Positions 32,801 to 45,330 are shown, counted from the first letter of the stretch. The stretch is 64,000 bases of DNA from Isoetes taiwanensis (GCA_021234155.1 JAJEKV010000054.1:2089468-2153467); one strand, 5' to 3'. The notes: generated by a model from the sequence alone, not told the origin. Program-made: numbers and translations.

Positions 32801-33331
32801 TTTATGCAAACCCGGAACACACAAAACATTACCAACATCAACACTATTTCCATGGAGATCAAATAACTGCAACATTCCTTTGCTTGTTACTTCCTGCAAG
32901 TCTCCATTTCCCAACTGCACATGACTCATATATTTACTGGAACAGATATTAGTCAAAAACTTAGTAGAGTTAACTACTGATCGTTCAGCACCGCTGTCAA
33001 TTATAAATCCATCAGCCTCATGATCAGAAAAGCATTTATTAATTTCATAAGTTGATAAAATAGACGATTTTACCGCTTGATTGTCTTCTGGTTTCTCAAA
33101 GTTCTGTTCTGCATCCATCTCTTGAGCTATATCTATGTTCACTTCTCTTCTTCCTCTTTCCCTTGACAATTGACGTCCACATTGTTCAAATCTTTTAGGA
33201 CTAGAACATCTAACGGAGGTATGTCCCAATCCTCCGCAATTATAACAGGATATTTTTTTCAATTTTGGACAATTAATCTTCTTATGTCTACTTTCATGAC
33301 AATAATAGCATACTCCATAACTAGAAGCCAT
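29825..33331 (-). pseudogene. Copia polyprotein (zinc knuckles, PR, INT, RT, RNase H)
   Basis: It starts MASSYGVCYYCHESRHKKINC with a second knuckle CYNCGGLGHTSVRC; the capsid part of gag that normally precedes these is absent. Then come protease (FIIDSGAERSVV), the GAG-pre-integrase HxxxxH...CxxC (WHNRLAHTHMN; CPGCMFGKL), integrase (VHTDLCGPL; FIDDFSR), the integrase-RT linker (IFIPETKKIITSRDVVFDE) and RT (LTSVRLVLAVANAL, MDVKTAFLNA, YVDDCVMVSN). RNase H follows (YSDADWAGD; SSAEAEYSA; KHIELHIHFIRD). Domain order PR-INT-RT-RH is copia-specific. Breaks: shifts near 32228-32141 and 31003-30978, stops near 31468 and 31261. Confidence 0.92.
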
Positions 33332-34460
33332 ATTGATCGCCTTGAGCGCAAATTAGCTCTCTAGCCACAGATTTGCTACAATATTAAATCTTCAACAAGC
33401 AAACCACTGTTGAAAAAATTGAAGCAATAATCAAACTATTCTTATGAAGCTCTATGCACAATATATAGCGATTCACTGCAAGCAATGAATTCCAGCTAGA
33501 AAAACTAGAGCACTCACTGTAGGTGATTCACCGCAGTTAGCAGATTCTGACTACAACAGTCAGAGCAACATAAACCTAAACCAAACCTTTTCCATATTCC
33601 AATGATAAAGCTAGCCCCAACAAGATATAATGCAATACACTAAGATCTCCAAAACTTAGCAAAAGACAAAGATTTATCCAAACCTCTGTACTTGCAGTAT
33701 GCTTTGACAGGCCGAACTTCTCCTTTGTTTTGCAACACAAATGAAAGCAATCAACCACCCTAGCAATTGCTGTTAACCGATATAACTACAATTCCGGTGT
33801 CCAAATCCGATGCCCAAGCTTAGCACAGTTATGAACACAGACCTACTGCAACTGAAGACCGACACCTTCAAGCTGAATAAACAAATCTTGCACCACCAAC
33901 AAGGAGATTCGCTGCAACAAACCCTTACAGGCATCGGCAAGACCTTGCACTCAAGTGAGATTGACGTACTCCAAGCATGCTAAGTTATCTCCTCACAGAT
34001 CAAAACAGAATTGGTTCTTCTTTCTGTGTATCGATTCAGTTCTGCAGCATCACAACAATCAAACTACAGACAGATTTTGCACAGCCAATCCTTCCTTTAT
34101 TCAACAGTATGCAGATACAGGATAAGCTTGGAGGATCCGAAATCAGCTGCCCCCTGCCCACTTACTGCAGATACAGGATAAACTTGGAGGATCCGAAATC
34201 AGCTGCCCACTGCCAAGCAATGGCGATTCACCGCAACTATACAAGTCCAGCTAGCAAAGCCAGAGCAACAAGAGAAATTTGGTCACGAAACCATGTGATC
34301 ACGAAACCCTGTGATCTTCGGAGGTCTTATCTCTGTTACAATCTCTGTGACAGTCCGGAATGCCAAAATCGGATCTTCACTAAACCCCAGTGCCGATTTT
34401 GATTGAGGCAAGAACTATATCATCCGATTCACAATATAATCCATCCGATTGTTCTTCATC
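33332..34460. other. Copia 5' leader (long, non-coding)
   Basis: About 1.1 kb lies between the primer-binding site and the first zinc knuckle, where gag capsid would be expected. It contains a tandem pair 'gatacaggataaNcttggaggatccgaaatcagctgccc' (34115-34210) and recurring 'gattcaccgca' words. No capsid-like frame is present on the minus strand. Confidence 0.55.
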
Positions 34461-34475
34461 CGGCTCTGATACCAA
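34461..34475 (-). other. Copia primer-binding site (initiator tRNA-Met)
   Basis: The minus strand reads TTGGTATCAGAGCCG directly after the 5' LTR, complementary to the 3' end of initiator tRNA-Met. Confidence 0.9.
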
Positions 34476-34737
34476 TGTTAGAATCAGAGCTTGGGATTCG
34501 AACCCAAGTATGCCAAAACTCTGTCTCCTTCACAATCTCCTCCACCAAAACCTTCTGGTCAGCAAAACTCAAACTCTTCTCTGTGTGCCTTTACAACGTC
34601 AATCTTCCCTTTTATAGTTTCAATTTTCACCGACATGCATATTAGATGACAGGTGTTTCCAACAGGCTGAATTAAAACAATTAAATGTCAATCCGTGTAT
34701 CCTAGACCATTGCCTATATGGCATGACAAACCCAACA
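34476..34737 (-). repeat. Copia 5' LTR
   Basis: 262 bp, matching 29614-29874. It contains a perfect T-arm-like hairpin (TTGGG TTCGAAT CCCAA on the minus strand) near its end. Confidence 0.93.
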
Positions 34738-37227
34738 TGATGAACTATTTGATCATATAGGACAAGCAAAGTATTTTTAAAAAATTGATTTAAGATCGGG
34801 ATACCATCAAATCAGAATCAAGGAGTCCGACATTCATAAAACTGCTTTTAGGACTAGATATAGATATTATGAATTTGTGGTAATGCCATTTGGACTGACT
34901 AATGCACCTGCAACATTTATGAGGCTTATGAATGATATATTTAGGGAGCAACTTGATAAATATGGCATAGTCTTCTTTGATGATATACTGATATATTCTC
35001 AAACATTACAAGAGCATGTTGAGCATTTAAAGTCAATTTTGGCAATTTTAAGGAAATAAAAGTTGTTTGGAAAGATGTCAAAAAGTGAGATTGCAAAAGA
35101 AAGGATGGTCAACTTGGGTCATATTGTATTGAGTCAAGGAATCGAGCCAGACCCAGCAAAAATTAGTGCAGTCAAGGAATGGCCTCAACCAAAGATGGTG
35201 AAAGAGGTTAGGTCATTTTTGGGGTTAGCTAGTTATTACAGAAAATTTATATCACAGTTTGCTAAAATTGCTGCTCCAATGACTTCACTTTTAAGGAAAG
35301 ATATGGATTTTAAATGGACCGAAATTTGTAGAAAGAGTTTTGAGTTGTTGAAAGAAGCTCTAAGTTCTGCTCCTATTTTGAAAGTTCCAGAGATTGAAAA
35401 CCCATTTTTCGTAGTGACTGATGCATCAGGTGTTGGAATTGGGGGAGCTTTATTACAAGACAACCGAGTTTGTGCATATGAGTCGAAGAAATTATCTCCA
35501 ACTGAACAAAATTACCCTACTCATGATTTAGAGATGATGGTTGTGGTACATGCATTAATAATTTGGCGCCATTACTTGCTTGGGCAAAAATTTATACTGA
35601 AGACTGACCATCAAAGCCTGAAATATTTTATGACTCAACCTCATCTTAGCAATAGACAGCGCAGATGGATGGAATTAATACAAGAATATAACTTTACAAT
35701 TGAGTATCAACCTGGAAAAGATAATGTAATAGCTGATGCACTATCACGAAGGGGTTTTTGCAATGCCGTTAGCATGATCACAAGCAATTGGGATTTAGAC
35801 CTAAATAAAAAGATTGAGAACGATTCGTATTTTAAACAAGTTGTTCAAGATTTGAAAGCAGGAAAAGAAAACCCTTCATACAAACTTGTCAATGGGGTAT
35901 TGCATTATCATGGAAGATTGTGTATTCAAAATGATGCAGAGTTAAAGGCTAAAATATTATATGAAGTGCATGATAGTCCCATATCTGCACATCCAGGATT
36001 TCATAAAACACACCGCAGGCTAAAGAAGCACTTCTTTTGGCCAGGAATGAAGAAGCATATTCAAAGATATGTAGCACGATGCCTTTCATGTCAAAAGGTA
36101 AAGGCTATAAGAATGAAGCCAGCAGGTGAGCTCCAGCCTTTGGACATTCCCAATAATAAATGGGAATGTATCAGCATGGATTTCATTGTAGGGTTACCTC
36201 GCACAAGAACGGGGTATGATTCAATTTATGTGGTGGTTGATCGGCTAACTAAACAAGCTCATTTTCTTCCAACAAGAACAACTGCAACCGGTATGGATAT
36301 TAGCAAGTTGTTTATGAAGGAGATATTTAGATTGCATGGAGTTCCAAGAACCATAACCTCAGATCGAGATAGTAGGTTTATTGGACAATTTTGGCAAGGC
36401 TTGTTTCAAAACTTACAGACTAGGCTTAATATGAGTTCAGTCTATCATCCAGAGACGGATGGACAAACAGAAAGAGTCAACCAAGTTTTAGAAGACATGT
36501 TGAGAATGTATGTGCCTGAGCATCCTAATAATTGGGATTCATATTTACATTTGGTAGAGTTTGCTTACAATAATACCCACCAAGATTCTATTAAAATGAG
36601 TCCCTTTGAGGCAATGTATGGTCGAGATTGTTGTTGTCCAATAAATTGGCGAGACCCCTTATGTCTAGTAGAAGCATCTAACAGAATGATTGAAGATGTT
36701 GATGCTCAACTGAGACTTATCCGCCATAACCTTAAGGTAGCACAAAATAGATAAAAACAATATGCTGACAAAAAAAGACGACCTTTAGAGTTTCAAAACG
36801 GCGAACAAGTATTTTTGAGGATTAATCCAAAGCAAGGAGCTTTGAAGTTTAAGAAGCTCAATAGTTTGCCCCAAGATATGCAGGACCATTTCCAACCATT
36901 AAGAAAGTAAGCAAATCAACATATAAAGTTCAATTACCAGAACGCGTGAAAGCCCACAATGTGTTCCACGTCAGTAATCTTCGCAAATATATATACGATC
37001 CATCTCATGTAATTTCAGAGGATCATATAACAAGTAAAGGGTTAAACCTTGGAGAACCATAAAAGAAGAGTCTAAGAAGTTGAGAAGAAGAACAATTCGC
37101 CATTATCTGATACATTGGGAGGATTGCTCGCCTGAAGATGCCACATGGGAAGGCGCAGATAAAATAGATGAAGAATACCCGGAACTCACCCATGAGGACA
37201 TGGGTTGAATTCTCGAAGGGGAGAACG

Positions 37228-37470
37228 TCCCTGGGTATGGAAATTTCTAAGTCCACGGTTAATTGGGTTGGACAAAATAATATTAATAATAGTAATAAGA
37301 GGGGTTTAAAATTGTTCATTAGGAGAATGACATGTGGCAAGAAAGGGAGTTGGAGAGGGACGTTTAAGAAAGGGCATTATTTTCTTGAGACTAACGGAAG
37401 AGGTGAACGGAAGAAGAGGAGGAAAGAAATGAGAGAAAGGAAAATAATTTAAGGTAGGCATCCAAGTCTG
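37228..37470 (+). repeat. Chromovirus B 3' LTR, truncated
   Basis: It follows the end of pol and a purine tract and matches the first 240 bp of the LTR at 25441 (without the tRNA insert). The first few bases (TTGT) are missing. Similarity ends at about 37470, where unrelated sequence begins. Confidence 0.85.
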
Positions 37471-38249
37471 TTTACTACAATCAGATTTGGAGAAGCAGTA
37501 CCCCCAATTCATGGAGTAATGCAAGGGTCGGCTCGTCACCGAAGTAGTCGACACCGAACCGATAGGTGAATAGAAGGTAGATTAAAAAGTCTACTTCCGT
37601 CCCACGGAAGTAGATGACCTTGAGAGGTCATTCAGGCATGCATTAATAGGAAAGCACCTCTAGTCAATGCCTAATACGGAAGGACGCCATCCTTCACGCC
37701 CAAATACGGGAAGGACGCCACCCTTCATGCCAAAGGCAACTAAAGGTGTAGGCATGAGTGATCATCTTAGGCATGATAGGGCGCTGTCTCCACGGCCAAG
37801 ATGGAAGAAACATAATCTTCCTATGCCGGGAGATTAGCCTTGCATTCATGTAAGTTGTAATTAATGGGTGGTTCCCTAACAACCAACCTTAAAATAATTA
37901 AATGTGTACTGATGTAGTGTTGGACCTGGAGGCTAATAGGAGAGTCTAGCGGCAGGAGGGTCGCACTGCGAAGACTTGCAACACATGTTTTGTCATAATG
38001 TGTTGTAAGGAAAAGATATGGAACCTTAATTAGAGAATTTTGAAACTATATTAATGATAATGGTGTAAGCCATAAATTTTTGTGAATAATAGACGATAAA
38101 ATAAGAGGGCGAAAGAACCCCCTCTTTTTTTATTGAAAAAGACCCCCCATCATAGTATGATATTAAACAAGGATGTGTTATGATAAATTAAAATATTACC
38201 TTGGGTTAATTATGTTGTAAAATTATATGTATCAAATGTAATTGCAGGG
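37471..38249. other. No recognised gene; clustered small hairpins
   Basis: 37590-37735 holds several consecutive inverted repeats: CTACTTCCGT-CCC-ACGGAAGTAG (perfect 10-bp stem), GACCT-TGAG-AGGTC, and two 30-bp direct repeats each with an AAGGACGCC.(A/C)CCTT foldback. The rest is AT-rich without coding potential. Confidence 0.5.
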
Positions 38250-38849
38250 TATGCAGGTTTTCAAGGTGGGGAGACGCGTGATGCTGAGGACAACATCAAT
38301 TCAAGGTGGGGAGATTGTGACGCTTCAAGATGACATACGATCCGAATACATATATTATATCGACACGTCACACGTACATGTCATCATGACAAGTATTTGA
38401 GAGCCGTAAAGTGTTGCACCTAGGGGGCAACCTCGTATGTTGTGCACGTATATTAAACATACACAACTAAAACCCCCTTGCCAAGTGGCAATACCCCATT
38501 TGGTCCCTTCTAACCTAACCCTAAAAGTTCTCATATAAGGAACCAAAGGGGAAATCCTAACCTTTCCTCTTTCGCATTTTGGGCTTCCATAAGCCATTTC
38601 GGCTAAGGCACCATTTCGCATTGCCAGGCGCCGTTGAGCCGCCTTTGCACATTAGATTGATCAAGAACAGCAGTCTTCAGCAAGAACGAAGGCATGGACG
38701 CATTCCGGGGAGCTGGAGCTAGCCAAGGATCAGGTAACTTGCGATTCTATTGTGCAAATCTGCCTCTTAGCCCGGCAATGAGCTAGGATAGCATGTTAGA
38801 TCAGTCTTATCAGCCTTATAGATCCTAAGATCAACAGCCATAACGAAAG
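38250..38849 (+). repeat. Probable LTR of another Ty3-type element (interrupted)
   Basis: A purine tract (aaggtggggagat, preceded by a second similar tract) is followed at 38317 by TGTGACGCTTC, as at the start of a 3' LTR. A TATA-like 'tctcatataagg' lies at about 38530. The 11-kb element begins at 38850, probably inside or at the end of this LTR. No partner LTR was found. Confidence 0.4.
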
Positions 38850-39440
38850 TGTTAGTCCTGTGCCTCCTGGTACAGGACTATTCATGCATACGACGGACCA
38901 GGTCAAGCTCAAGGATCCACAGACAGGCACGGGTCAGTCGTCAAAGGCCCAGCAGAAGACCAAGCAGCAGACCACGCAGTCAAAGCCTGGGTCTGCTACC
39001 AAGAGGCGCCGCGACAAGTGATGACCCGTCACCGCCCGCGTCAGCGTCAGCGTGATTCTAGGCACTTCAAGAGGCACCGCCAGCATTCCTGCAAATCAGG
39101 CCTCCTTCCAGGAGTCGGCACCGAGATCAGTCCGAGTGTCTATATTGGGCCAAAGGCCATTGTACTATATATATGAGTAGAGCTAGCACATAAGTTTGAG
39201 ATGAGTTTTGAGTCTTGTCTCTCTTCAGTCTTCTCTCGATTGCGAGAGCTCATGTATGTTCATCATTGATATCAAGAAAGCTTATCATTTTCCTCTCATT
39301 GTTCTCTTTTGTTCTGTTTTCTTCCTCTTGTTCTCTTCTTGCAAATCCCGCGTGACATAGCCCCCCGGATTCTCCTGTTAGATCCAGGGGTCCTCACAGA
39401 GGGCTGTCTTGCAGGAGTTCCCGAACCCAGACCCCAAACA
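38850..39440 (+). repeat. 5' LTR of the 11-kb element
   Basis: 591 bp, TGTTAG...AAACA. It contains a TATA-like tract (about 39165-39177) about 30 bp before the probable transcription start. Confidence 0.85.
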
Positions 39441-39469
39441 CTGTCGCTCTTCCCTTCTTCTGTCGCCAT

Positions 39470-40735
39470 ATGTCTGTCCGAAACTTCACACCTGAAGAAC
39501 TTTTTTCCCAGACGGTGTCTCGCTTGGAGCGTCATCAGCGACGGGAAGTTGTTCGTGATATGTATGGATCTGCTTATGACATTGAGGGAGGCCACATTCG
39601 GTCTAGGGCTCAGTCGGCGCCACCCACCCCTCGTGTCATGTCTCGTCCAAATTCCCCACCTCAAGCGTGCAAACATTGCATTGACCTCGATCACCTCATC
39701 ACTATCGGGGAGCCCTATCGGGGCTCCACCTTCTCAACCTTACTTTCATACCCGAGAACATGCCTACATCCATCATCTGCCCGCCATCGCCTCTTGCCTT
39801 CACAACCATCATCTCCCCCGGGTGGGCAAGGATATCCACATGTCTCTTTTGCTCCTCCACAGGACTTTCCCTTCCCTACCTTTCCCACCGCTCTTCCTGT
39901 TTACAATCTTACAGACCTCAAAACCAATGATCAGGCACCTCCAGTACCTCCACCTCAGCAACCCCTTCATCAGGCTCTTTCCCGCACCATACCACCTCCA
40001 ACTCCACCTCAATATAATCCCTATCCGCCCCCGGCCCAGCCAAGCACTTTCACCTCTACCTTTCGGACCCTTAAGCTGACTTATCCCACCTTTGGCAACA
40101 TGAAAGGCAAACCCTTAGACAAGTGCTCAGGCCCACATGGAAGAATTTGAGGCTCTGGCTGTCCTGAATGGTCATGCGCAACCTCAACTGAAATTCCACA
40201 TCTTTTTTTCCACCACATCAATTGGGTTCCTCATCAATGGCTCATGTCCAACAAAAGCCACCGGAAACAAGATTGGTCGAAATGAGAACTTTTCTTTTCT
40301 CACTATGGGACCACGGATGATGATCGCCTTCATCTCAAGCAACTCAATGACCTTCAAATAAGAGCCCACGGCCCCGCCAGGATTTTGCGGATCGACTTCA
40401 CATTCTCGCAGCCAAAGAAACTCAAGGAGTACCCCACGAGCCAGATCTTGGTCTGGTTTCTCCAAGGACTTCCTCCGGCTATCCGACTCATGATCAATAC
40501 CGCATACCAAGACTTTGGAGCAGGCTATCGATCTTGTCAATCACTCTACCAATGTTTCCTCCCCGGGCGTGGCTCTTCAGAGCTCCCTTTCATTCCACCC
40601 CGCCATGGTTCCCCAGACTGGCTGTTCAACCTCAACACGCCAATCCATAGCCGCTAGCCGATCCGGTGCCATATTCGCAAATATCAAGGCCACTTGGCTA
40701 ATGAGTGCAACTCCACCAATGGCCCCCTCATTGTA
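39470..40735 (+). pseudogene. Gag of the 11-kb element
   Basis: The frame at 39470 begins MSVRNFTPEELFSQTVSRLE and runs into a Pro-rich region. LKLTYPTFGNMKGKP then introduces a Retrotrans_gag-like domain spread over three frames: EEFEALAVLNGHAQPQLKFH (40140), HYGTTDDDRLHLKQLNDLQ (40300-40360), and ILRIDFTFSQPKKLKEYPTS...LVWFLQGLPPAIR (40380-40490). A decayed zinc knuckle (GHLANEC, 40690) follows. Product of the intact gene: capsid and nucleocapsid. Confidence 0.7.
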
Positions 40736-41639
40736 AACGATGCAACATGTGCAATCATGCCACGGAAGAGTGTAATCGGCACTCATCCTACACCTTTCCG
40801 CAACAAGATGGTTTATCAAGTGCAAACAACACCTCAAAGCACCAATCGCAATATCAGCAGCCACCACCGCAGTGCAACCCAATCAACTCTATCGCAATCA
40901 GAGCAACAATGGGGACCCAACACACGCCCTCCTTTTGATCCTTCAAAGCTCGGTGTTATCACCGCCAAGAATGGGGTCATACCACCACGGGCGTGTCCTC
41001 AACTTCCACAAGTTCAGGTGCGGCTTCCGCACAAATCAGACCACATCGGTCCGCCTCACGGCTTACCAACTCTCGGATTGCTAATGGCAAACAAGGCCCG
41101 CGCCCCCGTTTCTTCGGAAGCCACCTCAAGGCGCCAAAGAATCACGCTTATCAACCAGCTCCCGCCAATCAACCTTAGTTGGATCAACAAGCCCGTGAAG
41201 AAATTTTTCGTGCTCTTAATCCTCCAAATTCAAAGCCATCAAATTGGGTTGTTTGGTTTCACGCTGCACTGTATGCCACGCCCCTTAACCATTATTTCTA
41301 ATGGCACGCAACCCGCCTTTGCCGTCGACACCATTCCTCATGAAGAAGAAAAAAAAGGTTCACTTTGCACCCGACTTGAGAAACTCATGCCGCATGTTAT
41401 GCCTAAAGTTCGCCAAAGCATTTTGAACCTCATGCAAGCCGTCAAGGCCGCGACGCTATTAATGTTCATGCCACCACTAGAGCTCAACAAAGACAAGAAG
41501 CACCTTCCACGCCTCAACCTCCACGCCTCGGACATATCCAAATATCGCCGCAGAGGTTGACCTACTCAAAGAAGTTGCCGCTTCTTTACCACGACTCCGC
41601 ACTGTGGATCCAAGCAGATCCTTTTTTCTCATGTGCCCC

Positions 41640-44600
41640 GAACTCCAAGAGGAGCTAGCCAAAATCAAAATTCCTTTAAGTTTGGCCACAATTTTGAAAC
41701 TCTGTCATCTGCTCTCAAGGACCAGTTACCACTCCCGACTGTTTTGGTTGGGGCTGTTGCTACCTCTACTCCCACGGTACATGCCACGGTGGGCAATCAA
41801 CAAGTCAATCATGTTCAAATTGACGGAGGTAGCGGTCAATCTCATCACGGATAAACTCCGCAAAACAAATGGGCATCAAACAAGTCTATCGTGCCCCATA
41901 TGACATCAAATTGGCCAATGGCCATATCACGAGACCTCAAGGCGTCATGCCTCTTCTTCACATCAACATTGGTGATCTCAGATTCCCCTTGGAATTTGGT
42001 GTTTGGAAGGCTGAAGAAGATCCAGGTGATTATGAAATGTTGGTCGGCAGACCTTTTCTCCGCCAGCCAAGAGTATCCACATTGGGCCACGGATCGCTTA
42101 GTCATCACAGATGGTCACCTCAATGCCACCATGGACTTGGAAACAGTAAAATCATTTCCATCGACAATGCTGAACCCTCTCTCGACACCGATTCCGAGGA
42201 CGCCTGTAATATCTATCAAGTTCGGGCTCCACCGCGAAGTCCGCCTCATCATCCTACCCCGAATATGCCGATCCTTGGGGAGAAATGACTCTTGATCAGG
42301 ACCAGGCTGTGGCTGCTTTGCTTGACCCTTACCTGGCTCCTTGCAATCGAATCCAATGTGTTGATCACTTTTCAGATGCTGAACCTCCTGCCGCTCAGAT
42401 GTACACGCCGGTCATGAAGCAACCTCCGCTTGATGAAACTCAAGAACCTCTTTTTCACCACGCAGAGTGCCACGATCCCTGTTATGCTTCAACCTCCCGC
42501 TCATATTGTCCAGACACGGAAGTTATCCCCCATATTCAAACTCCTGAAGTCGAGATTGTGGACGTAGGCAACAATCAGCCTGTCCGACACCCTATCGTAA
42601 CAGGGCCGTCACGCTCTTCAAAAAGTTCAAACACATTTTTGCCTCGAGCTACAGAGATCTTCGGGGGATCAACAAAACCTTGGGGGAACTCACCATTCCT
42701 ACCAAGTCTGATGCACGCCCAAAGATAGCAACGACAAGCACGGGCTCAACCCCCAATTACCGCGGATCGCCAAGGCGTAAATTGACAAACTCCTTGCTGC
42801 AGGTTTGATCTATGAGGTCAAACATTCTCAATGGGTGAGCCCCATCGCCATTGCACTCAAACACAATGGTAAGATCCGGGCTATGCGTGGACTAATGGAA
42901 AAACTCAATCAAGCCACGGAGCGTGATCATTTTCCACTTCCCTTCACGCACTGTGGTTCGAAGAGGTTGCCGGACATGAGATGTACTCCTTCATGGATGG
43001 TTTTTTTTCGCTACAATCGATCTCAATCAAAGAATCTGATCAACTCAAGACTACTTTCACCACCCCCGGGGCACTTTTTGCCTACAAGGTGGTTCCTTTG
43101 GATTATCAAACTCTCCATCAACGCTTCAACGATCATGCTCTCGGCCTTTCATGATTTTATGAAGGAAAATCCCTTCTTGCAAATTTTTCAAGATGACTTC
43201 TCCGCCTATTCCATGGCTGACCATTTGGATAAATTGAACTCGCTCTTTCAGAAATGTGATGAGTCCGCATTAGTCTCAATCCCGGAGAAATGCACCTTTT
43301 GGCGCCACTTCAGTGTGTTCTGTTGGGACACGTTGTCGAGAAAGGTGTATCACCACGGATCCCGCCAAAATCGGGCTTGTGTGCTCAAGGCTCAAGCACC
43401 ACCAATATCAAGGAGACACGCTCTTTCCCCGGTAAGGTCAATTATTACTCCACCTTCATTCCCGGACTCGCAGCCATTGCAGATCCCATTCATAAACTCA
43501 CGGGTGATGAATCCACCTGGGCTTGAATTCCCAGCGGATGTCGCTTCCAACAGCTTGAAGCTCTTGCTTACTCAGCCCCCGGTTCTTGTTCCTCCTCAAT
43601 GGGACAAGCCCTTTCACGCCCATGTAGATGTCTCGACGTTTGCTATTGAGCTGTTCTTTTCAAGAATATGATATGCACATCGACAAACCAAACCGATACG
43701 CCAAATGGAACTCAATTCTCGGCTGAACGCAACTACTTCGCCACAGAGCGAAGCCTTGGGTTTAATTTTCTGCATCCAACGCCCGTCACTATCTTTTAAG
43801 GCCGATCACATTCTTTGTTGACCACTGTGCACTTCTTTATTTGATCAACAAATCCACGCCCACGGGCCGCATTGCTCGTTGGGTCCTCCTTTCAAGCAGA
43901 ATTTGCACCTTTTGAAATTGTTCACAAGGCCGCAAATCTCATGTTGTCCCCGGATTATCTTTCACGCATCCACACGATGATCCCTCCACCGGAGTCTCGA
44001 CGCCTTTCCCCGACGCCAACTATTTCTCGTCACGGCAACACCACATTGGTTCCACAACTTTCAGCAAGATCTCCTCACCGGGCGCTTCTTCCACCGTGAG
44101 GACGCCACGCCTTCAAGCGCCGTTTACAATCCTGGCCGACACCAATTTCTCCGCTGAGGTCCGCGGACTACACCATGGTTGCCGCCATCTTTACAAAAAG
44201 GGTAAGGATATCGCCCTTCGACGCCGTGTTCTCCCTCATGAGGTCCCGTGATATTGTTCGAGAAGCCCATGAAGGGCTTGTGGTGGTCATTTTCATGGTG
44301 ACACCACGGCACGCGAAAATCCTTCTTGCCGTGTTAGTTATTTTGGCCCACGCTTCAAAGACGCCACGCCCCACGCCTCAAGACGTGTGATGCTTGCTGG
44401 CCGTGTGGGACGCCCACGCCCGCGGACGCCTTTCCATTGACGCCGGTCGCCACGCCCTTCCCTTCAGCAAATAGGGGATGGATTTTGTGGGGACCCATTG
44501 ATTCGCTTCGCTGCACACCCGCGTCGCTACATTTCGGGTTCTCACCGACTATGCTACCAAATGGGCGGAAGTTTATGCGACTTCCGCATAATATCGCGGC

Positions 44601-45326
44601 CAAGATGCCCAAGGTCATCTATCAACAAATCATCACACGATTCGGCCGCCCCTGAGCTGGTCGCTGATCGTGGTGTCCATTTTATCAATCATACCATCAA
44701 GGAGCCGGACGGATTATCTCCCCGATACATCATCACAAGAGCACACCTTACTATCCTCAAGGGAATGGTTTGGCGAAAGCACCAACAAAACTCGGGTCAC
44801 AATTCTCAAGAAAATTTGTGACGCTTCGCGACCGACCGGCAAAACAAACTTCCTAATGTTTTTGGGCTTACAATACTTGTTTCAAAATAGCTACCGGGTC
44901 ACACTCCTTTCAAGTTGGTTTATGGTCAAGAAGCTCTCATGCCTTTTGAGTACATTCTCCCAAACTCCGCTTTCAACTCGCCACGCCCATAATCCGCCCA
45001 CAGACTCAAAGAAAGGGTTTATCAATTGGAACAGCTTGGATGAACTTAGGCGTGATGCTTATGTTCGTGTTCTTCATGGACAACGGTTGCGTAAATCATT
45101 GCATGACAAAAGACTTAAGACAAAAACATTCAAAGAAGGAGATTTGGTTCTTCTTTATGATTCTCTAAGACAAAAATTTTCCCGTAAGCTAACGCTTCAT
45201 GGTTTGGCCCTTATCAAATTGTTCAAGTGGTGCAACCAAGCCGCTTTCAAACTAGCTGAATTAGATGGAACTCCATTACCTACATGGTTAATGGCTTTCG
45301 CCTTCAAAACATTTCATACCACGTAA
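41640..45326 (+). pseudogene. Pol of the 11-kb element (PR, RT, RNase H, INT)
   Basis: Protease: VNHVQIDGGS (about 41805-41835, DGGS in place of DSGA) and YEMLVGRPFL (42035). RT start: YEVKHSQWVSPIAIALKHNG (42810-42870). A region of shifts follows, then LLGHVVEKGVSPRIPPKSG and FPGKVNYYSTFIPGLAAIADP (43320-43500), which are the RT-RNase H connection. Integrase: RFGRPxELVADRGVHF (44640-44690) and the C-terminal KTFKEGDLVLLYDS...LAELDGTPLPTW (45125-45290). Ty3-type order. Frames change at least ten times, partly by short duplications and inversion-like scrambling around 43680-44500. Confidence 0.75.
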
Positions 45327-45330
45327 AGTG

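Larger units (their letters stand above)
29614..34737 (-). mobile_element. Ty1/copia retrotransposon nested in chromovirus B
   Basis: A structurally complete element of 5124 bp. LTRs of 261-262 bp (29614-29874 and 34476-34737) differ at a few positions. A tgatg duplication flanks it (29609-29613 and 34738-34742). A tRNA-Met primer-binding site lies next to the 5' LTR, and a purine tract AAGGGGAAG next to the 3' LTR. Excising it with one tgatg copy rejoins the chromovirus RT in frame. The coding region is on the minus strand. Confidence 0.95.
28737..37209 (+). pseudogene. Chromovirus B pol: PR-RT-RH-INT-chromodomain, split by copia
   Basis: The protease region has [12 protein letters not shown] (about 28825; Cys in place of the usual Thr/Ser of DTG/DSG). 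The RT start reads [29 protein letters not shown] and [18 protein letters not shown]. The frame stops at PPID|, where copia enters, and resumes after 34742 as ELFDHIGQAKYF. Then follow [25 protein letters not shown], RNase H (FVVTDASGVGIGGALL; LKTDHQSLKYF), integrase zinc motif (H-x-H...C-x-x-C, about 35990-36095), and catalytic Asp/Asp/Glu at SMDFIVG, TSDRDSRF and QTERVNQ. The chromodomain end closes it (EDATWEGADKIDEEYPEL). Stops at about 34775, 35057 and 36752 look like C-to-T changes, and small deletions lie near 36860 and 37040. Confidence 0.9.

Noticed and set aside
39309-40079. 256-codon Pro/Leu/Ser-rich ORF as a separate gene
   Set aside because: It begins within the LTR and overlaps the gag frame that starts at 39470. 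It fits the gag region of the 11-kb element.
44124-44618. Overlapping short ORFs on both strands as a gene cluster
   Set aside because: Decayed RNase H-integrase region of the 11-kb element. The frames are artefacts of a GC-rich scrambled stretch.
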